Assembly: GCF_039889165.1 (NCBI RefSeq)
Contig: NZ_JAYMYY010000003.1
Span: 310,001 to 374,000 of the forward strand
Source of the DNA: Pseudocitrobacter cyperus
Lineage (GTDB): Bacteria > Pseudomonadota > Gammaproteobacteria > Enterobacterales > Enterobacteriaceae
Length of the DNA stretch: 64,000 nt
Direction: 5' to 3'
The notes beneath the pieces were generated by a model. The model searched no databases and was not told the DNA's origin. It saw only the letters and a list, made by a program, of their open reading frames with translations. Each line of letters begins with the position of its first letter. Positions within the stretch are counted from its first letter, which is position 1. Both the position numbers and the translations under genes were made by a program. Below are positions 62,001 through 64,000 of the stretch, one piece after another.

Positions 62001-64000
62001 CGCGATCGCTAATGCCGGGCGCGTCAGCAACACTCTCTCTGCACCGACGCTGAATTCAATAAGTCAGCAGTCAATTGGTAATAGCATCCAAAAACAGACG
62101 CTGATGGATAGCGGTACAGTCAACGTTAATTCTCCACAGTGGAATGACCAGCTACAAAACGCTCTACAGCAGATTAATGGCGGTGGGGCGCTCGATAATG
62201 GGGAGGTATCCGACGCCGCACTGAGCAATATCTCAGGCACGCAAAAAGGCAATACCAACCTCGGCCAACTGACAGGCACGGTTAATCCTGGTGTAAATGG
62301 GGTGGACGTCTCCGGGCAAAATCAAGGCAAAGCGGTTGATACCAGCGCGTATCCGCTGCCCTCAGGGCAGAACGGTTACTTTGTCGTTTCCGACGATCCG
62401 TCAAGCCCATACCTTATCAACGTCAATCCGAAACTTAATGGCCTTGGGGAGCTTGATCCCAATCTGTTTGCTGATTTGAACGCTTTATTGGGTATTAAAC
62501 CTGGCGATGTACCGCGTGAAACCAACAGCGCATATACGGATCAAAACCAGTTCCTCGGGTCATCCTATATGCTTGGCCGTCTTAATCTTAACCCGGACTA
62601 TGATTACCGTTTTCTGGGTGATGCCGCATTTGATACGCGCTATGTCAGTAACGCCATGTTGAACCAGACGGGGAGCCGCTACATTAACGGCATAGGTTCC
62701 GAACTTGATCAAATGCGTTACCTGATGGATAACGCCGCCAGTGCGCAGCAGTCGCTGGGGCTGAAATTTGGTGTGGCTCTGACAGCAGAGCAGGTGGCTT
62801 CACTTGAGCACAGTATGCTGTGGTGGGAAACCGCAGTCATCAACGGTGAAGCCGTCATGATACCGAAACTCTATCTGTCGCCGAAAGACGTCACGGTGAA
62901 TAACGGTAGTGTTATTTCTGGCAATAATGTCCAGCTTACGGGCGGTAATATTACTAACTCTGGCAGCACGCTGCTGGCAAATAACAACCTGGTTCTCGAC
63001 AGCCAGAACAGTATTAATAATCTCAATAATGGTCTGATGCAGGCAGGCGGTCACCTCGACCTGAATGCAATTGGTGATATCAATAACATCAGTTCCACGA
63101 TTAGCGGCAAGACTGTCGCGCTGGAAAGCCTGGACGGCAATATTAATAACCTGACGCTGGTGGAACAGGTTGATATTGCGAGCTTTAAAGATACCCGGCT
63201 TGGGAATACCGCAGCGATTAACGCCCTGGACTCTCTGTCGCTCGCTGCCGGTAATAACATCACCATGGCCGGGTCAAACCTTTCATCCGGCGGCGATCTG
63301 CTGATGAGTGCGTGGGGTGATGTGGCGGTGAATGCGAATCAGATTAACGATTCTTTCAGTCGTTCCACTGCCTGGCAGACGCAGACGGGCCATGATTCAG
63401 TAAGTTGGCAGGGCAGCTCGATAAGCGCGGGCGGCAACCTGGGTATTAATGCCGGAAACAACCTTGACCTGACGGCGAGCAGCGTTGATGCAGGCAGCAA
63501 CGTGGCCCTTGCCTCAGGTAACGACCTCAATCTGAATGCAGCAGATACCCACCAGGACAGTTGTAATGGGAACAGTGAGTCGCACAGCTCCGGGCTTGAA
63601 CGTACCACGCTTTCCGCTGGTGGTAACCTGATCCTGAAAGCGGGTCAGGATATTAACTCTCAGGCCGCAGGCCTCGCCGCAGAAAACGACGTTACCCTGC
63701 AAGCCGGACGCGATGTGAACCTGCTGGCCGAAGCGACAGTCAGCGGCAGCAGTACGCATGAGAAGAAAAAAACCGTTATCGATGAGTCGGTACGTCAGCA
63801 GGGGACGGAAATTGCCAGCGGCGGAGACACCACTATCGTTGCCGGGCAGGACGTCAATGCACAGGCAGCGCAGGTCACCGCGCAGGGTGATATCGCTGTG
63901 GGCGCCGGGCGGGATATTAACCTGACTACCGCAACGGAAAGCGATTACCACTACTTCGAACAGACCAAAACCAAAAAAGGGTTCCTCAGTAAAAAGACCA
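56002..64000 (+). CDS. cdiA: Contact-dependent inhibition effector CdiA (5' part, open at window end)
   Basis: The frame is open for 2666 codons from the ATG at 56002 to the window end. Residues 1-32 are an extended signal, followed by the two-partner secretion domain with NPNL and ANPYGITCNGCGFINT that engages CdiB. Long FHA-type beta-helix repeats rich in NNxG fill residues about 300-1750. About 1790-2260 diverges (SCGGKPCFLYEDTHFYYR onward) and is the probable receptor-binding region. FHA-2-like repeats then resume. The toxin domain and immunity gene lie beyond the window. Very close to E. coli CdiA at the N-terminus. Confidence 0.93.
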   Translation, partial: MEKDRVRFSQRVLSGLLSLLLITQPMLPAIAATITPSGNTQMDKAGNGVPVVNIATPNQSGISHNKYNDYNVGKEGLILNNATGKLNQTQLGGLIQNNPNLKPGQEAKGIINEVTGTNRSQLQGYTEVAGKAANVIVANPYGITCNGCGFINTPNATLTTGKPVLDANGKLQSLDVTKGSITIEGQGLDGSQSDAVSIIARATEINAALHAKDLTITAGANRVSASGEITALKGAGDAPKVAVDTGALGGMYANRIHLVSSEKGLGVNLGNLNARQGDIVLDANGKLTINNSLASGTMTAKGQAVALSGDHKAGGNVSVSGQDAIALNNATLVSDKNIQLSANGRLTQNGGKLTAGQDLTANAQTLTQNSVAQADAAGNIALTSSESIATQGSVIAGKQLNVVGKSLSNSGQWSAEGTATIKGSSLSNSGVLQGKSLAIVADQDVHVTGRLNAADSLGINAQSVTTTASAQVQSGNDLTLTAETASLSGTHAANNQFTVAANTLTHDGKSNARTVSLNAPDNIANNGTLVADSLNLTSRRIANGGLMQGNAALNLHTGEFTNFSGGSLYSIAALTLDIPSLTNRGLITTDGDLRLGGSSLVNAGEINGISMQNDYATVKNDAAGCLLAANALSISGQHLDNAGLLAANNMLLSSQSVNNRGNMLSVGALNLTSQTFNNAGLLQGDTLTLQTNEWVNSGNALGESGVTATVHDLFSSQGKVLSQQKMELTATRIDNQGMLAAKLLELQGDLNNSGILQASQTLAWNGSHFSNLAGGQVTGGEGLLINARQFDNNGQVEGASATITADNLQNSGNIQAQNDLTIAASGRLDNQGKLLSQNLFELTASRLFNDHTLAAKSLIIGTPELTNNGIVQGNSTLQLTSRNVLNGQTGQIVSGAGLVLNLDKLENHGLLLVNNGFTLEGANLFNVGDIQADSVNLQMRDALNNQGQILAKHDALVSTATLENDGSLVAQNMTLSGTSIRNGGLVQGSDKASVTADILTTNPAGRWLAGKALTMDASQVDNAGVMQGDTVALTAKTLNNSGVLNGLSGMQGALTGQLINQGQIQSGGALSLVADNLSSAGRIAGDTLSLTAGALNNTGLWQGMKGLTLTGDTLATGSASRTLSGGMLALNAGNMTTQGTLQGQNVTVVANDWQHKGSLISLGTLTAEVSNTLTTPGDLMSQGTMRLAAPQFDNSGKILSESGITLDGQQLTNSGTVQGNTLAAHQNSIRNQGALTGLQSLTLEARENLTARIAMASSQQELINAAGGSLLTKGALTVTSADVSNAGIWQGQSVLLSAQSLNNSGAIQSADTLQLTLADNLTSSAGSKITALGNAALQALSLTNQGQWAAKNLTLQGATFDNGGAISGVNGLTLAMSGAVSQERAGSLLSGGVLELNAASVANSGKIQGAALAVTSGGLTNSGRLQGDNGTTLTLSGDLTNNTDGEIVSREAMTVNASSLFNDGLIQSGSDSRLNATARLHNEGKLLAGTGLTLTTPGYAGTGWLQATNLIVNAAKASNDGNWLADIATLTGSSFTNKGTTQAGQLTVNYDQLNNNGTLMGTSQLLVNADQVNQSAAGKLLSGGDLSVQSTGLNPLGQVIALGNVTLKLVNAFTAENTLAAGKTLSITSDGAIDNQGVMQGQAVNLHAGGQLSNNGQITTGREASSFSARNVLLNAAGTLQGGGDIALTSLGNITVDGFTGTLGSLTLNAPGAIINTALLYAANNIALYASSITNLRGDILAGNHLWMQKDAAGNANVEVVNTSGTIETQNGDITIKTAALRNERAGLQSTTQPTDLSSNYDWIGQSDVDIPVAVLGLDTLIQDKYSTYTHDGAGSCGGKPCFLYEDTHFYYRPVEGYETRKFALSQTAQIVSAEGGSGRIASGKDIHIVAGQLNNQASVILANNDINLTGQTLNNQSYQSGTFTEYAVYKYERVITGGSPSSSSGTYSPTHRYTTYESNVPYVLDGIVTETENGELFRAVIQAGGNVTANFTDAIGNETAIANAGRVSNTLSAPTLNSISQQSIGNSIQKQTLMDSGTVNVNSPQWNDQLQNALQQINGGGALDNGEVSDAALSNISGTQKGNTNLGQLTGTVNPGVNGVDVSGQNQGKAVDTSAYPLPSGQNGYFVVSDDPSSPYLINVNPKLNGLGELDPNLFADLNALLGIKPGDVPRETNSAYTDQNQFLGSSYMLGRLNLNPDYDYRFLGDAAFDTRYVSNAMLNQTGSRYINGIGSELDQMRYLMDNAASAQQSLGLKFGVALTAEQVASLEHSMLWWETAVINGEAVMIPKLYLSPKDVTVNNGSVISGNNVQLTGGNITNSGSTLLANNNLVLDSQNSINNLNNGLMQAGGHLDLNAIGDINNISSTISGKTVALESLDGNINNLTLVEQVDIASFKDTRLGNTAAINALDSLSLAAGNNITMAGSNLSSGGDLLMSAWGDVAVNANQINDSFSRSTAWQTQTGHDSVSWQGSSISAGGNLGINAGNNLDLTASSVDAGSNVALASGNDLNLNAADTHQDSCNGNSESHSSGLERTTLSAGGNLILKAGQDINSQAAGLAAENDVTLQAGRDVNLLAEATVSGSSTHEKKKTVIDESVRQQGTEIASGGDTTIVAGQDVNAQAAQVTAQGDIAVGAGRDINLTTATESDYHYFEQTKTKKGFLSKKT

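Noticed and set aside
1..64000. CRISPR arrays, prophage, integrases or insertion sequences
   Set aside because: No regularly spaced short repeats with unique spacers, no cas genes, and no transposase or integrase frames were seen. The only regular repeats are the tRNA-Arg units and protein-coding repeats.

Overview
The window comes from the chromosome of an enteric gamma-proteobacterium. The srl, recA-recX-alaS-csrA, serV-argV, gshA-luxS, emrRAB, proVWX, nrdHIEF and ygaM-ygaC-alaE-stpA blocks match E. coli/Salmonella gene order and protein sequence closely, though the whole segment is reversed relative to the usual map direction. The missing ygaZH pair, the intact ygaY-type MFS gene and the accessory loci fit a Salmonella or Citrobacter relative better than E. 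coli K-12. The species cannot be fixed from the sequence alone.

Layout. 1-2.8 kb: sorbitol (glucitol) PTS operon srlAEBD plus the first codons of gutM, minus strand. 3.1-4.2 kb: mltB. 4.25-6.8 kb: an extra metal-ion ABC transporter operon behind a Zur-like palindrome, led by a tiny membrane-peptide ORF that is translationally coupled to the ATPase. 6.9-12.3 kb: pncC, recA (SOS box), recX, alaS, csrA. 12.6-13.6 kb: tRNA-Ser(GCU) and four tRNA-Arg(ACG) genes in 266-bp tandem repeats. 13.7-17.1 kb: yqaB, yqaA, gshA, the MicA sRNA and luxS. 17.2-21.9 kb: emrB, emrA, emrR and an MFS exporter. 22.1-29.6 kb: proXWV and nrdFEIH. 29.7-31.6 kb: an AhpD-like gene divergent from a MocR regulator. 31.7-34.9 kb: ygaM, ygaC, alaE, stpA, a YodC-like gene and ygaP, without the usual ygaV.

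From about 35 kb the window is accessory. It holds a chaperone-usher fimbrial operon (35.5-40.5 kb), a repeat-rich secreted protein, a periplasmic metallo-beta-lactamase-fold enzyme beside a LysR remnant, a DUF1294 protein and a pertactin-like autotransporter (43.3-46.4 kb). A compact biosynthetic locus follows (46.5-53.7 kb). Last comes a contact-dependent-inhibition locus, cdiB plus a cdiA open past position 64000.

The most interesting locus is at 46.5-53.7 kb. A stand-alone adenylation protein carries the L-threonine specificity code DFWNVGMVH(K). It is followed by a free carrier protein, a SyrB2-type non-heme iron halogenase with the diagnostic His-x-Ala facial site, an AlaX-type tRNA-editing deacylase, an EamA exporter and a type II thioesterase, all in one overlapping operon. 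A phosphopantetheinyl transferase, a RhtB/LysE exporter and an XRE-cupin regulator sit beside it. There is no NRPS megasynthase. The simplest reading is a pathway that loads Thr on the carrier, chlorinates C4, releases free 4-chlorothreonine and exports it, with the deacylase protecting the producer's own translation. This resembles the fluorothreonine self-protection known in Streptomyces cattleya, but in an enteric bacterium.
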